A program made the translations under genes and the position numbers. A model generated the notes under the pieces. The model saw nothing but the letters and a program-made list of their open reading frames with translations. It ran no database searches and was not told where the DNA came from. Below, in pieces: positions 1 to 13,296 of a stretch of DNA of 64,000 nt; position 1 is the stretch's first letter, and each line of letters opens with the position of its first letter. The DNA is from Paramecium sonneborni (taxonomy: Eukaryota; Ciliophora; Oligohymenophorea; Peniculida; Parameciidae). The stretch lies in contig CAJJDN010000166.1 of NCBI GenBank assembly GCA_905182985.1, positions 51,584 through 115,583 on the forward strand, written 5' to 3'.

Positions 1-3000
1 TATCTCCATAAAAATTAGCAGTGTTAAAAATAATTCTAGTTTTTAATAATTCATAATTAAGGGCAAATGCATTCTCAAGATACAATCCTCCACCTACCTC
101 TGCTTTATTGTTTTATATAAGAGAATTTTCAAGAATTAATTACTCTTATCCTTTTACATGAATTGCTCCTCCTTTTGTACTTGCAGTATTATTTTTAAGA
201 ACACTATTTAATATTAAAGTAAAAATTGAATCTAGCATCAAACAAGTTCCTGTTTTTCCTTAATTATTTTCACAAATATAATCAGATATTTGTAATTCAT
301 ATCCTTTAAAAATATTCTATTCTTCCGTAAGAATTCTTCTATTTTAATCATATTATTTTTCAAAAACTAAACATCCATTTTGACCACAATCAGAAATTGT
401 TACCTTAGGATATATAATTAATTAAGTTTATAAAAACTATTTGAAACCTATAAATTTCATATAGAGTAATCCATTACTACAATTAGTACATGATATGTTA
501 TTCAGATCTAATTAGCTTATTTTTAAATTGACTCCTTAATTTAAATTATTAATTATTATTAAACCTGAATTTGATAAGTCTAATTTAGATTTTAAAGATT
601 TAGATATACATTCTCCTCTTTGAGTATCCTTTTCAATTAAATCATTTACTAAAGAAATTGGAGCACCTCCAAATCCATTTAAACATTAATAATTAATAAT
701 TTCATTTGATTAAGGTTAAGAATTACAAGTAAAATCTTAAATATCAAATCCAATTCTTATCTATCGAAATTGGGTTCGAATCAAATTAAAAACTAAATAA
801 TAATTAAATGATAATAATTACATGTAATTGGAGTCATATAAATTAGATTATTACTCAATTCACATTCTTCTATTTTGATATCTGAAATATAAATGAAATT
901 TATATTTTACAGATTAAGCAAAGATTCAAAAATTAAATGATTAACTGAAATATTTTAAATCAAAACTTTAGAACCATACTCTACAAAAATAGAAGTTCTA
1001 TTATTAATTAAACTGTTAATTTCTTATGAATTAGAAAGTTCTTTAAATCTATTAAAGAATTATAGATATCCACTTTGAGAATTGACAATTTCTAATCCTT
1101 ATAGAAAAATCGTTTATTTTTCTTTTACTAATCTTGAATAGGAAACATAAATAACAGATCCTTATTATGCATAAATATCATGTAAAATTATATTATTTAA
1201 AGTAAGATGAGCTTGAGATGTATTAGATTTCAAATATAAGAAACCTCCATATTATCTACAATAAACATTTTAAACTGTTATATTAGAAATCTCAATTTCA
1301 AGTAAAGATGATGATGAACCATCTATATAAAGAACTCCACCTTATTCTATTTCATAATCAAATTATGTTGAAATCTGAGAAAAAATATTATTTTTAATAT
1401 TTATTGTTGAGGATCTAAGGGTATGAATTGAAAAACATCCTCCCAATTATCCAGCAGAATTTTAAAAACTATTATTATATATGTTTAATTGTTAAACTAT
1501 AATTTACATTATACCAGATTCTGATTTAACTTAAAAAAATGAATTTATTGTTTTTTATGTTATAGTTTGAGAAAATGCCCATATTAAATAAGGTTGAATT
1601 ACATTATAAATAAAGATACTATTATTCTCAAATATACAATTGTTAATTTCTAACTTTTGACTGTTCATATACATTATACTTGAACTACTATTAGTCACTA
1701 AATTATTTTAAAAGGTAGAATACTAAATTTATATTATACAAGAAGGACAATTAATTAAAAGTAATCCTGATGCAATTATTAGTCCATCTTCAATATAAAC
1801 ATGTAATATGTTATTCTTAAAAGTAACATTCTATATCTATATAACTGTTTATTAAGATGATTATATTGTAACAATTGATGTTTAAAATAATGATTTTGAT
1901 AATAAAACTAAATTTTATGAAAAAACTAAATCTTTTAAAATTATATTTGTATCTTGAATTTCTTTCATCAAATCAGCAGAATTTATAAAAATAAATGGAA
2001 AATTATAAGATTCTACTTTTGAAAAGGTGACATTTTATATTACAATCGAAATAGAAAATAAGATATTTAAAGATGTTGAATACTACTGTCCTTCAACATA
2101 TAATAATTAACAAGCAATATGCTTATGCAACCCTAAAAATTGCTGTTTATCTTAAAGTAATATACCATTTTAAAATTAGATAAATTCTGATTCTGTTATA
2201 GATATATCATTAATACCTAAACCACGATTAATTAAGAAATCTGTAATATATACTTTATTAAATTAAATAAATATTAAAGAAGAATCTTCTTATTTTAAGT
2301 TATATTCTATGTTTGTTACAATTAAAATATTGTTAATTTAGTTTAATTACTTAATTTCTATTAATTAATTAAGACTAGAGTATTTCTTTAAATTTATGAA
2401 CTTTATTAAACTATTGTATTAATTATTTTCAAATTTTATTTCATTAATTTTATAATTAATATCTAATTGATTATTTTTTAAGTCAGTATTTTAAATTAAA
2501 TATGAATTATCCATAATTTAACTATCTAAAAATTCTAAATTTTCTAAGAAGGCATTACGATTAAGAATTATTAGATTTGTTGATTTAATATATGCATTAT
2601 TTACTTTAAAATTAGAAATTGATAGTGATCTAACCTTTTCAAAATTTAAAAAAACTTTAGAATCAATAATAGTTGCTTCTTCTATGATTACATTTTTTAT
2701 TTCAATTTGACCACCTTTTTAATCTTCAGATTCAATTTCAATAAGATTGACAGAATTATAATTTCCATTAATTTAAATATGATCGAAAATCAAAGTATCA
2801 TCATATCCTAGTTGAAAATGAAAAAAGATGTGATTGTTAAATTCACAATTAATAAATTGAATATTATTTATTTTTATTTATTTTTAAAAGGAAGTGTTTT
2901 AAACATAAAATATCTATCCTAATTATTCATATTAGAATCCTATAAGTGTTAAACCATCTACAAACAATGTTTTGGCATTTTCAAATGTAAAATTAAAACC

Positions 3001-6000
3001 ACCCTCTTAAATAAATTCTTTATAATGTACAACAGAAATCTCTTTTAATATAATACTTTAAGGATAAATGCTTTTAAATATGAAATTTTCATCCTCACAA
3101 TACTTACATCCAAGTATTTTCAAATTTTAAAGAGTGACTTTATTGAAATTGATAAATGAAATTAGCATATCTCTTTCTAAAGCCAATTATGTATTTTCAA
3201 GGAAATTTAATTCAATTTCTACATTACTTAAAATAATAAAGAATAATACATTAATGAGAAAATATTTTAAGAAAAGTTTTAAGTAATCCCTCCTTTTTAT
3301 AAATATACTCCTACATAATTAGTAGGTTAAGTATTAGTTATTTAGATCAAAATAGATTTAATATGATTAGCATTGGCTAAAAAGTAAAATTCATCATTTT
3401 CATACTATATAAAATAAAAATAAATAATACTTCTTGGAAAATAGAGTTTATTTAATAATAAAATATTGAATCCATTTTAATATTTTGTCTTTTAAATTAT
3501 AATTAGCTTTATTCATCAATTAATTTAGCGTAATCTTAATCATATTCTTAAGAATCTCCATAAGCTTTTAATTAGATGACTAATTATTTATAACATCCAT
3601 TTGATTAATGTTATTTGCATTCTATAAAGACACCTAAATCTACATCATAATTATAATTTTAATCTTAATAACTCAGAATGCATTAATGTGTATACTTTTC
3701 GTATTTAGTATTATTAAATAAAGGATTAATTTCTTTAATTTCATCTGGAGTTCTAGGTCTACATAATGCACAATCTTCTGGACATTATATACATTCATTA
3801 TTATAAGTGGATTACTATCTTCCTTATGAATCATTTTAGCATTTAACACAATAATATTGATCATCTTTTAATAAACATTCTATACAAGAATCTGAACAGT
3901 ATTTTATGCATTTATTCTTATATAATCTATATCCATCTTTACATTCCTAACAAACTACTTCATAATCTAAAATATTTGGACTTTAAGCATTTAAAATATA
4001 TTAATGAGTATTTTTTATTTCAATATATTTTCTATAAAATGCTCTGATTTATTGTTTCCAATGATCTTTTGAAATAGAATTTTATGAATAACATGAATAA
4101 CAATTTAATTGAATAGGACATTAAACACATTAACCAGATATTTATTCTGCATAAAATCCATTATAACATTCTAAACAAATAAAATAATTAAGAATATTAG
4201 TTTCTAGACAAACTTAACAATTATTAATAATTAGACTACATTTTTCCATAAATTCAACAACCTAGTTTTCATAATAGAATGATTTTAAACATGTTATTGA
4301 TTCTAGAGATTAATCATTAGATTTAAGTTAACCAATAGCAGTATCACATATACTGTTTTAATCATTATAAACGCATTATTAGGTTTCAAAAACAAAAACA
4401 TAATTTGGTTCACATTTAGCACAAAATAATTTGATTTTACTTTAATCATATTAGGGTGTAAAATTGATATCAAGAGTATTTATAGTGTAATCATCATTAA
4501 TAATTTGAAATGCATGTTTACAATGTTGGATATTATTAAAAACACAATTGATACCATCAAAAGAAATTAAGTATTATGAATCATCTATACATTTTAAGCA
4601 TCTTAGATAATTTAATCCCAAATTAGTATCATAATAATCTTTACAAACATCACAACGAAGCCCACATTATTTACATACTTCATTTTATAAGGTATAATAT
4701 TAAACACATTGTTCACATATAACTTTTTAGTATAGAATGTATGAGCAAGCATAACAATTTGAAGGACAATTGTTACATCCAGTATAATAATTATTGTAAG
4801 TTCCTATAGGACATATTTCACAACTCTTTAATATGTTTACCTTTAAACAATTCATACCTGGATTAATGCATCTCTAGATATCTTCAGAAAAATAATGATT
4901 TGGTTTACAATATGCTTTAATCTGTTATCCAAGATGAAAGTTTAAAAATTCATAACATTCCTTCTCTTCTTTACAATAATCTGCGAATCCTGGATTTATA
5001 TGTAATAATCTATCTGATTCTATAGAATAAACATCACGTTAGATTTCACTTCTTGTTATTAAATGATAAGCTTCATAATCATTAAAAACTTATTTTATTG
5101 TATAATAATCCATCTTGCATACTGGTCTTAAGTACCAAGTTTTAGCATAAAAATAACAATCAACACATAATACTGCTTTAAAGTTTATAACTTATGGACT
5201 AATTATTATTATAATATAATAATACCATTCTAAACAATCAAAACCATTCCCATCTTCTTTAGGCAATCTAAAATATCCAAAAGGACAATTCACTTTTGAA
5301 TCTATTTCAAGTTCTTCTAATTTTATTGAAGAATAAAATTCATTTTCGCATTTCTAATATCCCTTATCATAATAGCCAGCATTGCATTTACACATCCTTA
5401 ATTCCACTTAATAAAATCTATTTAAATCAGAATCACAACTTAAACAATTAATATCTAATGGCCCATTACAACTTAAACATGTGGGATGGCAATCTTATTT
5501 TATATATATAGATACTTTAATTAAATTCTTTATCTTCGTTATAATTAAACTGCATTTTCAAATCATATATTTAAGCTTAAAGAAAATTATTATTCAAATT
5601 ATTTATAGTATCAGAACCTATAAATAAATTAAATTTTGAATTTGTAAATGAACCACTAAAAATATCATTCCCTAAATTTTCTTATAATAGGCCTAAACCA
5701 TTTGAAAATTAAATCTTTAACAACATTCTTTCATCGAACTTGTTTCTTCCATATTCATATTAAATAAAATGCCATTATTACAACCCTTCAAAGTAAAGTT
5801 AACTGTTTATGTCTTGATATATTCTTTTCACTTGAAGAACACTATAATTAGGATCTACAGATCCCTAAAATAATAAATCATATTATTATTAAAAACTTTA
5901 TTTGATAGGCATACCATAAGCATCAGCATTTACAATTAATTATGTTTATTCAGGTTGATTTTTTGATATAATAACTTCTAATCTAAATAATTCATCACCA

Positions 6001-6933
6001 AGCACAATCTCTTATTCAAAGTTTTATTAACCTGTCATCTTAATTATTGTAGATCTTTGCTCATCAATAGTTGATAATAAAATTTTGACCCACCCAGATA
6101 AACAGTATCTATTTCCATAATGATCCACAAGAAGTTATAATACTTGATTACCTTGAAATATTCTTATGCCAGGTACAATGTCTAAGATTTATTCATTAAT
6201 AATTTTAGGTGGAATTTTGCAATTTTATTCCATTTCTGAATATATATTTGTTGAATAAGCAAAAGCAGGTAAATAAATTAATTTAGACATTAATCCTTTA
6301 TTTGAGTTAAGGTTTAAATCATCTATCTAAATATATTATAGTGTTATTTACATATCCTCTTCCTCCTAAACTTATTTACAAATTTAATTGATTTTATAAA
6401 TTAAAGTTAGTTGATTATTTATCTTAACTGCTTATTTAAACTTTAATGGTATGTAGAGTAGGCTGCAATAAAATTAAATGGAAAATCCATATTCCCTCAT
6501 ATTCTAAGGATTAAAATGGGAATACAAAAATCTGACTAGAATCTTGATTCATAAATTTAATTGTGTGTTTAACTTGTCTGTTTTAATAATCATAGGATTT
6601 GAATCCATAACAAAAATTAGTATTTGAATTCAAATCTTTGATTAAAAACAATAATTCTCCATCTTCTGAGACATCATTATTAAACGGCGCATCTCTATCA
6701 ACATTTTAAAGCTTATCTATTAATGGAATACTGATGCTCCAAAATGCAAATCCAAAAGTATTTAGGTTATCGTTATTATTAATGGATTATGTGTATGTTT
6801 AGCTTGAAGTTTCTATGGATAAAATTGCATCCTTGAATTTGGTGAAAGGACATTCTGATTTACATTTAGCAGTAATCATAAGTTATATCAACAGAAGAGC
6901 AATAGAAAAGTGAATTGAAATATGTTGAATCAT
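1..6933 (-). CDS. Giant secreted/surface protein: signal peptide, Cys-rich repeats, beta-helix region (partial)
   Basis: Start codon at 6933-6931, followed by a hydrophobic signal-peptide-like stretch (residues about 5-20). Reading on the minus strand with TAA/TAG as Gln stays open to the window edge, so the 3' end is missing; about 2,280 residues are visible. Small introns restore frame at 6327-6351 (25 nt), 5494-5515 (22 nt), 3405-3430 (26 nt) and 3227-3249 (23 nt); others may exist. From about 5500 to 3670 the product is rich in paired cysteines (C-x2-C and C-x3-C spacing, for example NNECIQCPEDCALC), like growth-factor-receptor/furin-type Cys-rich repeats. From about 3200 to 1 it has repetitive Asn/Ile-rich strands with GGGLYLEN-type turns typical of pectin-lyase-fold parallel beta-helices. 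Large proteins of this kind are a known ciliate surface family; a role in adhesion or the cell coat is inference. Confidence 0.75.
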
Positions 6934-7227
6934 TTTAAAAAAAATATTTTTTTGTTTTTTGATATTAAAATTTATAGCTAGAGATTTTGTTTATTTATTT
7001 GTAAAACATTTAATATGTTTTTAATATGATAATATCAATAAAATATTAATAAAGTATATTTTGAGAAAATGTAATTATATTATATTATGAAATGAATAAA
7101 TAAATTAGATGATCTATGAAATGAAAGGATTATAAATATAAATGTATAATGTAATATTTTATGAGAATGGATTGAGTTTATTTTAATAAAAAAAGATTTA
7201 ATTAATTTTGAATAAAAAATAGTGAGA

Positions 7228-7725
7228 ATGACATTTATAGTGAAGACAAGAAAAGTGTTACTTAATAAATTGTTGAATAGAAGATAATTAGTAAGAAATG
7301 AGTTAAATAAAAGAGTGTTGAATTGTTACATCCAAATAAGGCCACTCCATCATAGGAATCAATAGTAAAGGAATTAGCTTAAAAGTACAAAGCAGATGAG
7401 AGAAATGTTGTTGTTTATGGATTAAGAACATAATTTGGAGGTAATAGAACAACAGGATTTGCTTTGATATATGACACATAATAGTAATGAGTAGATAGAT
7501 AATATTAGATATCTTTTGAAATTTGAGCCAAAGTTTAGATTAAGAAGAAGAGGGATTATTCCAAAGAGAGATGGTAGTAGAAAAGGATGGAAGGAAGTTA
7601 AATCAAAATTAAAGAAAACAAGAGGATCTGAAAAAACTAAAATCTATATGTCAAGAAAAACTGATAAGAGAGAAGTAATAAGAGCTTAGAAAGAAACTTA
7701 TCTTAAAGGTTTTGTCGGAAAATGA
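7228..7725 (+). CDS. RPS24: 40S ribosomal protein S24 (eS24)
   Basis: Product of 149 aa beginning MTFIVKTRKVLLNKLLNRRQ and ending YLKGFVGK before TGA. Two introns restore the frame: 7291-7313 (23 nt) and 7484-7508 (25 nt). Diagnostic eS24 blocks are visible: LLHPNKATPS, FGGNRTTGFALIYD, FEPKFRLRRRGIIPKRDG and KKTRGSEKTKIYMSRKTDK. It is a structural component of the small cytosolic ribosomal subunit. Length fits the family. It lies head-to-head with the giant surface-protein gene (294-bp spacer, which must hold both promoters). Very secure assignment. Confidence 0.97.
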
Positions 7726-7859
7726 TAGCAATTTATTGAAATTAAAAGAGTACATTATAAATTAATTTATATATTTATATATAATCATTCTTAATTGATC
7801 AAAGAGAGAACATGCTAGTTAATTGTTATAATATATTAATTTAATATCGTTTTTTATTC

Positions 7860-8592
7860 ATGAGATCCACAAATAATAGAAGATAAGAATAAGTAATGAC
7901 TAGCCAATATGTAACTCCTTAAGGAATTTGTGATTAAGAACAAGCTAAAGCAATAGCTAAGAAACTCTTTGATTTGTACGACAGAGATAGAAACGGCATT
8001 ATAGATGGTTAAGAAGGTATGGAACTTAAGTTATTACTATAGTTTCACCAATGCTTATTGATGCGTATCGAGGAATGAGTAAAGCCTTCAATCCAACACA
8101 AGTCAAATTATTAAATATTCTTAGGCAGATGTAGATACATTCGTATAAGTTTTGGATGTAAATAGAGATGGTAAGATAACCTATTAAGATGTGGAGAATT
8201 ACGCATTACGTATATTGGTATTAATAATAATCATTTTTAGGCTGGTATTCAACCATTACCATCTTACAGTATTTAATTACCACCTTAAAGATAATATAAT
8301 AGAATGGTTGAGGAAAGATTGGAAGTTGCAAGAAGATTATTCAAGAAATTTGATGTCACTTAATGTGGTTACTTGACTAGAAATGAAGTATACAAATTAG
8401 AGGTAAGGTTAGGTTCCTGGATTATTAAGAGAAACTTATAAACAATTGAATATTGAGTTTGAACCTACACCTTAAGATGTTCAAGCTTGGATGGATATGA
8501 CTGATACAGATTGTGATGGTAAAGTTGCTTTACAGGATTTCGAGTAATCAATTATTAGGTCTTTGTAAGAATAGGGTATATCCCTTTATTGA
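7860..8592 (+). CDS. Four-EF-hand calcium-binding protein
   Basis: 211 aa after removing four introns (7 exon/intron junctions check; introns of 26, 23, 23 and 25 nt; exon sum 636 nt). Four 12-residue EF loops are seen: DRDRNGIIDGQE, DVNRDGKITYQD, DVTQCGYLTRNE (degenerate: Cys at position 5) and DTDCDGKVALQD. It is therefore likely a calcium sensor or buffer of the calmodulin/centrin superfamily but with a longer linker between the hand pairs (SYSIQLPPQRQYNRMVEE) and a basic N terminus (RSTNNRRQEQ). A second possible start is the in-frame ATG 13 codons downstream. Its exact family is not resolved. The stop TGA is followed immediately by another ATG (8593), so the next gene begins very close. 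Confidence 0.85.
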
Positions 8593-8625
8593 ATGAGAAT
8601 ATAAATTAAAATATTCAATAATTAA

Positions 8626-9619
8626 ATGTAAGGCATTCTTTTGCTGTAATAGCAATTCCCAAAACAAATACTTCTCATTTTATCAAAGGAATTCGAACCA
8701 TCTGATAAATTAAAATTAGAACTTAACCATGTCATTGAAACTCTATTTATTACTATCAAACATTTCCTTAATGAAATCAACAATTCCATCCCTAACTTAT
8801 GTAATCGTTGTTCCAAGTAAATTTGATCTTTATTATAGATAATCACTTTTTGACTAATCATCAGATTTTCTTAATGATTAATGGAAATAACATTATGATG
8901 ACCTTAATGCTGAGTTTCTAATACTCAAGGCATGTAATTAATAAATTGAATTCCAAAAATAAGAACTATAGCAAAAGTTAATAGATTAACGGTCTAAATA
9001 TGAAGACTTAAATCGATAAAAAAAAGAAGATAAAGATTATTATAGATAACAATATGAAACACTTAAAAAGAAAGCATAAGATAAAATTCATAGATTAAAA
9101 GATAAAGTTATACTATTCTAAACTTAACTTTAAACATATGCAATTGAAAGTGAACATCTTAAAATTATTGCTTAAGAAGATAGATTTAATTCACCTTCTT
9201 CAATCAAAACTAAATTATCGAATATCCTTAAAGAATTACATGCTCTAAGATCAATATCAAATAATATTTTGTTGGAAAATTCAAAAATTATCATTTAAGC
9301 AAAAGAACAATTATAATTATGTTTAATTAAAAAAGAAATTCAAGGAACAATTATAAAAAGAAATAGAACTCCTCCAGAAACAACCAAAATTAAATAATAT
9401 TATTCTTAAACTTAATCAATTTAAAACAGTCCTGATAGAAAATTGAAAACAGAGAAACCCTCTATAATTAGAAAAGTTAATGCAAATAGAGCTTCAGTAA
9501 GCAAGAATCTGTTGGCAGAATTTGATGTATCTGCTTAAATAACTAAATTCATTAAATAATATTATTAGACAGACTAATAATTAAGAAATAGCACAGGATT
9601 TTAATAAAAATTGGTATGA
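8626..9619 (+). CDS. Hypothetical Gln/Lys-rich coiled-coil protein
   Basis: 323 aa with one 22-nt intron (GTAAATTTG...TATTATAG) near codon 63; exon sum 972 nt. The middle is a long charged coiled coil (repeats of K, E, Q, Y, for example DLNRQKKEDKDYYRQQYE), then a Ser/Thr/basic tail ending QQKLV before TGA. The N terminus (MQGILLLQQQFPKQILLILS) is hydrophobic/amphipathic, followed by a CNRC pair. An in-frame ATG at 8593 directly abuts the upstream stop; I prefer 8626 because it leaves room for a leader. No family recognised; structural or ciliary role is only a guess from the coiled coil. Confidence 0.75.
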
Positions 9620-9751
9620 TAATTAATATTTATATATTTGACTTTTTTATTTTATTTATCATAATATTAATATGATATAAATATAATGTAATGATTCAAA
9701 ACTAAATTTAAATTGAATATTCATTTAAATATAATATAATATTAATGAAAT

Positions 9752-10260
9752 GAAAATTATATGATCAAAGACATCCATATTCAGTTTATGATAATCCAAC
9801 AATAGCTCCCAAGATAAGAAGTATATTAAATAAGCCTGAAGCTGTATAACCTATTTTTAAAATGGATTCTTTATCCTTCTAATAAGCCACTAAGATTACA
9901 ACATAGGCTAATAATTAAAATAGAAGGTTACCTGCGAAATGAAGATAACAGATTACAATTGAATATGTTCTAGGTTAATATAATAAAGCCATTCCGACAG
10001 GTATAACATGATATCCAAAAAAAATGGTAAAGAATTTGTTCAATGCTTCAACACTAATGAATGAAGGTTTGGCCTCATTAATTATTTATGAATAATTACT
10101 TAAGGTTGATTTGGAGGAGCAGCTCCATCATTTTATTATCCTGGTTAAGATACATCTTATTCAGGATTTTAGTAATATGATGCAATACTAATTACCATAT
10201 AAACTAAATAGAGAATGAATAGTTCAACAAATATTCCTAAAGATATTTATTGATTGTACC
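9752..10260 (+). pseudogene. Decayed protein-coding gene with repeated in-frame TGA codons
   Basis: Clear coding-like sequence is broken. The first block reads YDQRHPYSVYDNPTIAPKIR...NRRLPAK then TGA; the next QITIEYVLGQYNKAIPTGIT then TGA, YPKKNGKEFVQCFNTNE then TGA, and GGAAPSFYYPGQDTSYSGFQ. The frame changes in an A8 run near 10018-10025, and about six TGA codons interrupt the aligned reading. No GTA...AG intron of the usual size removes them. It is best explained as a gene that lost function (common after Paramecium whole-genome duplications). No functional family recognised; the short Pro/Tyr/Gly-rich blocks resemble microtubule inner proteins only superficially. Confidence 0.6.
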
Positions 10261-10389
10261 TTTCCTAATTGGAGTAAAATCTTCTGTGCATGGTATTGTT
10301 TCAGGTATTTCAGACATAATTTTTGAATTTGATTCTCTTAAGTTAATTAAAATAATTATATATTATATTATTATTGATATAATATAATC

Positions 10390-12940
10390 TCAATTCAAAT
10401 AATGATAAATATTCCTATAATATGATCGATATTTACCAATCTTTTTCATCTCTTCTAATATATTCTCTTTCTATTAAATTTTCAATTCTCTTTTTAATAA
10501 AAAGTATATCAGGTTTAAATATTGATATCATACATTAACAATTTTCAAGTAGTTCATGATGTTTAACAGTCTTTTTTGATTTCATTAGTCTAACTAATTA
10601 AGAATCAACAACAAACTCTCTTTATTTGTTAATTTATTCTGTCTATTGAATTTCTTCTTAATTTTATTCCTTGACTTTACTCTAAGAATGTTATCTAACA
10701 CTCTTACAGCTCTTTGAGGTTGCATTTTTTAATTTGGCAACATTTTCAATTTTTTGGCTCTGTTATTAAAATTTTGGTTTAATTTAAGTATTTCATTTTC
10801 ATCTGAAAAATCATCAATATCTTATTTTTCCCTTGTTATAATTTTTAGACAAACAAAAGGAATTAATGAATTTTCTAAATCAATTTTATCTATATTGGTT
10901 AATTCTAATATATTTTTAATTGAAAATGAATCAGATTGATTAAATTATAGGAAAGCAATCATTTACATTGTATTTACATTTAAGTAATACTTTTCCATCT
11001 ATATTTTATATACTAATTCTCCTTAACCCAAATTAAAACACCAAGTAAGTATTCTACCATTATGTCTTTATAGATATAGATCTTCATAATTTCTAAATGG
11101 TATAAGTAGATTACTTCAAAATATTTGAAATTAATAATGGTTTATTGATATTATCTTAAATAACATTAAATGGCCAACAACCTTGAGATAATAAATAAAC
11201 ATTAAATTCAAATTTTATGTCTTTGTTGATTGACTAATCAATAACTAATCTATTTGATTATTCAATATCATTAATCATGCTGGACAATTATGTTCTAAGC
11301 TTAGTTTGATATCTTACAGCACATTAGTTCCAGTTTCTCCTTTGAATTTTTATAGTAATTATTTTTCTAATTACAAATTTTAAATCTATTTATTAAGTAA
11401 TCTATTGGATAAGAATTTTTAATAATGTTTAAAGAATACATCACGTTAATAAAGCAATTAAAATAGAGAAACTATTTTGCTAAACTTCTTTTCAGTTTCC
11501 ATTTCATTAACTCCTTTTTGATTTCTAATTACAATATCAGCGTAAATGGCTAACCATAATGGTGATTTCTCATTTTTATTTATTACAAACATAAATGCTC
11601 CACTATAAGATTTTTATATTTCTGGTTCATCTTATAATTAATTTTTCAATATGTTTTATGCTTTATTCATAATATTCCCTATTCTAGTAAAATATAATTC
11701 AGCCTCATCTATAATATAATATTTAAATTACGTAGTTAACGACCATCTTTTTATTGTTATTGTTCTTACTCAATTGAATTATTAATTATTAAACCTTATT
11801 ATTCAAAATAACTTTAGTAAGCCTTTGCAATATGAATTATGCATTCCTTTGTTTTAAGTATAAACTAAAATAATTATCTTAATTCATCAGTTCTGTCATA
11901 CTATAACATATAACCTACTCCTGTTGTTGAATTACTCAATCTAGCTGCTTAATCTTTAACTAACATCATTTTTAATTTATTCTCTATCGCTTATCTACTC
12001 TTTGGATAACATTCTATACACATATCCATCTCTAATATAAAAATTGAGTTTCCCCAATTTATAAACTCTGGAGTTGTAAACTTTTATCTATCATCAATCT
12101 CATCTTTATAGAATTTTTATGTCTTTTATTTATTATTTAACTTATTTACTTCCTTTAAAAGATATTATTAAAATTATTCATTATAGAATCTCTATGCGTC
12201 TTCTGGCTTTTTGCATATATAATCATATTCTCCAATATCTTTTAAAAACTTTAATTCTACTTCTTTATAACCCATCACAAATATTAACTGAACTAGTTAT
12301 TTTATTTATTTATTCAATAAAATTCCACTCTTTCTTGTTTCATAAATAAATTATAAGATTGTATTCAATATTAATTTATTGCACTTATCAAAATATCTCT
12401 CTTTCAATAATTTCAAAGATGTGCTGCATAAAGTTGCTCCTATAAATGGTATTACAAACTTATCTAAATAATAGAACATTTTATAAAGCCAATATGAATA
12501 AGCTTTGTAATCATGATATGTTTTAGAAACAATTTAAAGTACCTTATTATATCATTATATATTGTTTACACTCTCTTTCTCTCCTAGAAATTCATTAACC
12601 TTTTCATTAATATCAACAATGAATTCATTCAAAAAATCTTTAAAAAATTATATCAATTATTCTTCCACTTTATCACCTTTATTATTATTCTGATTTTTAG
12701 TCATATTTTTTTATGCTTGAGCTTTTCCAGCTTCACTTGTCAAATTATATATATTACTTATTAATTAAAAACTCTATACTCATAAATATTCATTATGTCT
12801 TAATTTGCTATTTTTATTGAACTACCTTCTAATAAACCTTATCTTATTTTTTTTGATGCTTCTTAACATAATTCTTTAATATTTTCTAACTTTTATTGGT
12901 ATTACTTTTATTTTTCAAAAGTGCCTTCAATTTTTTTCAT
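10390..12940 (-). CDS. Cullin-family ubiquitin ligase scaffold
   Basis: Start at 12940 (MKKIEGTFEKQKQYQ). Cullin hallmarks appear in order: an N-terminal helical block with YWLYKMFYYLDKFVIP; the cullin-homology block FFKHYQKFLSNRLLNKQ followed by LEKQLLQKFKGETG; and a C-terminal winged-helix/neddylation block QLVRLMKSKKTVKHHELLEN, then IKKRIENLIEREYIRRDEKDW. The Lys in the VRLMKSKK motif corresponds to the NEDD8 acceptor of the family. The last intron (10415-10436, 22 nt) restores the typical C terminus. A 23-nt intron near codon 54 is also clear; at least one further intron is needed for a full frame, so the exon map is incomplete. It would assemble a RING-type E3 with an RBX protein and substrate adaptors. 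Which cullin class is not decided. Confidence 0.88.
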
Positions 12941-13296
12941 TTTTTATTTATATATTTAAAAAAAAAGAGCAAACATATAATTTGATATTAATATTTAAAA
13001 TTATAAAGAAATTTAAGAAGAAGTCAAATAATAAGCAATTTCTAGTTAAATTTCTATTTATTCTTAAAAAAAAGAAAGTATTTCATAGAATAACAATAAA
13101 TGAATTTAATTGATCATAATTATATTTTTATAAAAGGATGTTAGTGATCTTTACTTGTTAGATAAGATAAATTAGTTTTAAAGGAGTGATTTAATATATG
13201 ATAGATAACTATAATATTCTTATTATATAATGATCATAATAATAATTAATATTAGGGGTTGAGACTTCAAAAATTTAATTAAAAGAATTAAAAGAT
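12941..13296. other. Intergenic, 356 bp
   Basis: AT-rich spacer between the divergent cullin and uL6 genes; it must carry both promoters. I see no RNA gene, repeat or coding block. Confidence 0.6.

Noticed and set aside
3227..3300. Separate gene starting near 3.27 kb with its own signal peptide
   Set aside because: The apparent hydrophobic start is created by reading through a 23-nt intron (3227-3249); splicing joins the Cys-rich and beta-helix parts in one frame.
9752..10260. TGA recoded as Trp or Gly in some genes
   Set aside because: Every intact gene in the window ends at TGA and none needs it internally, so recoding is not supported.
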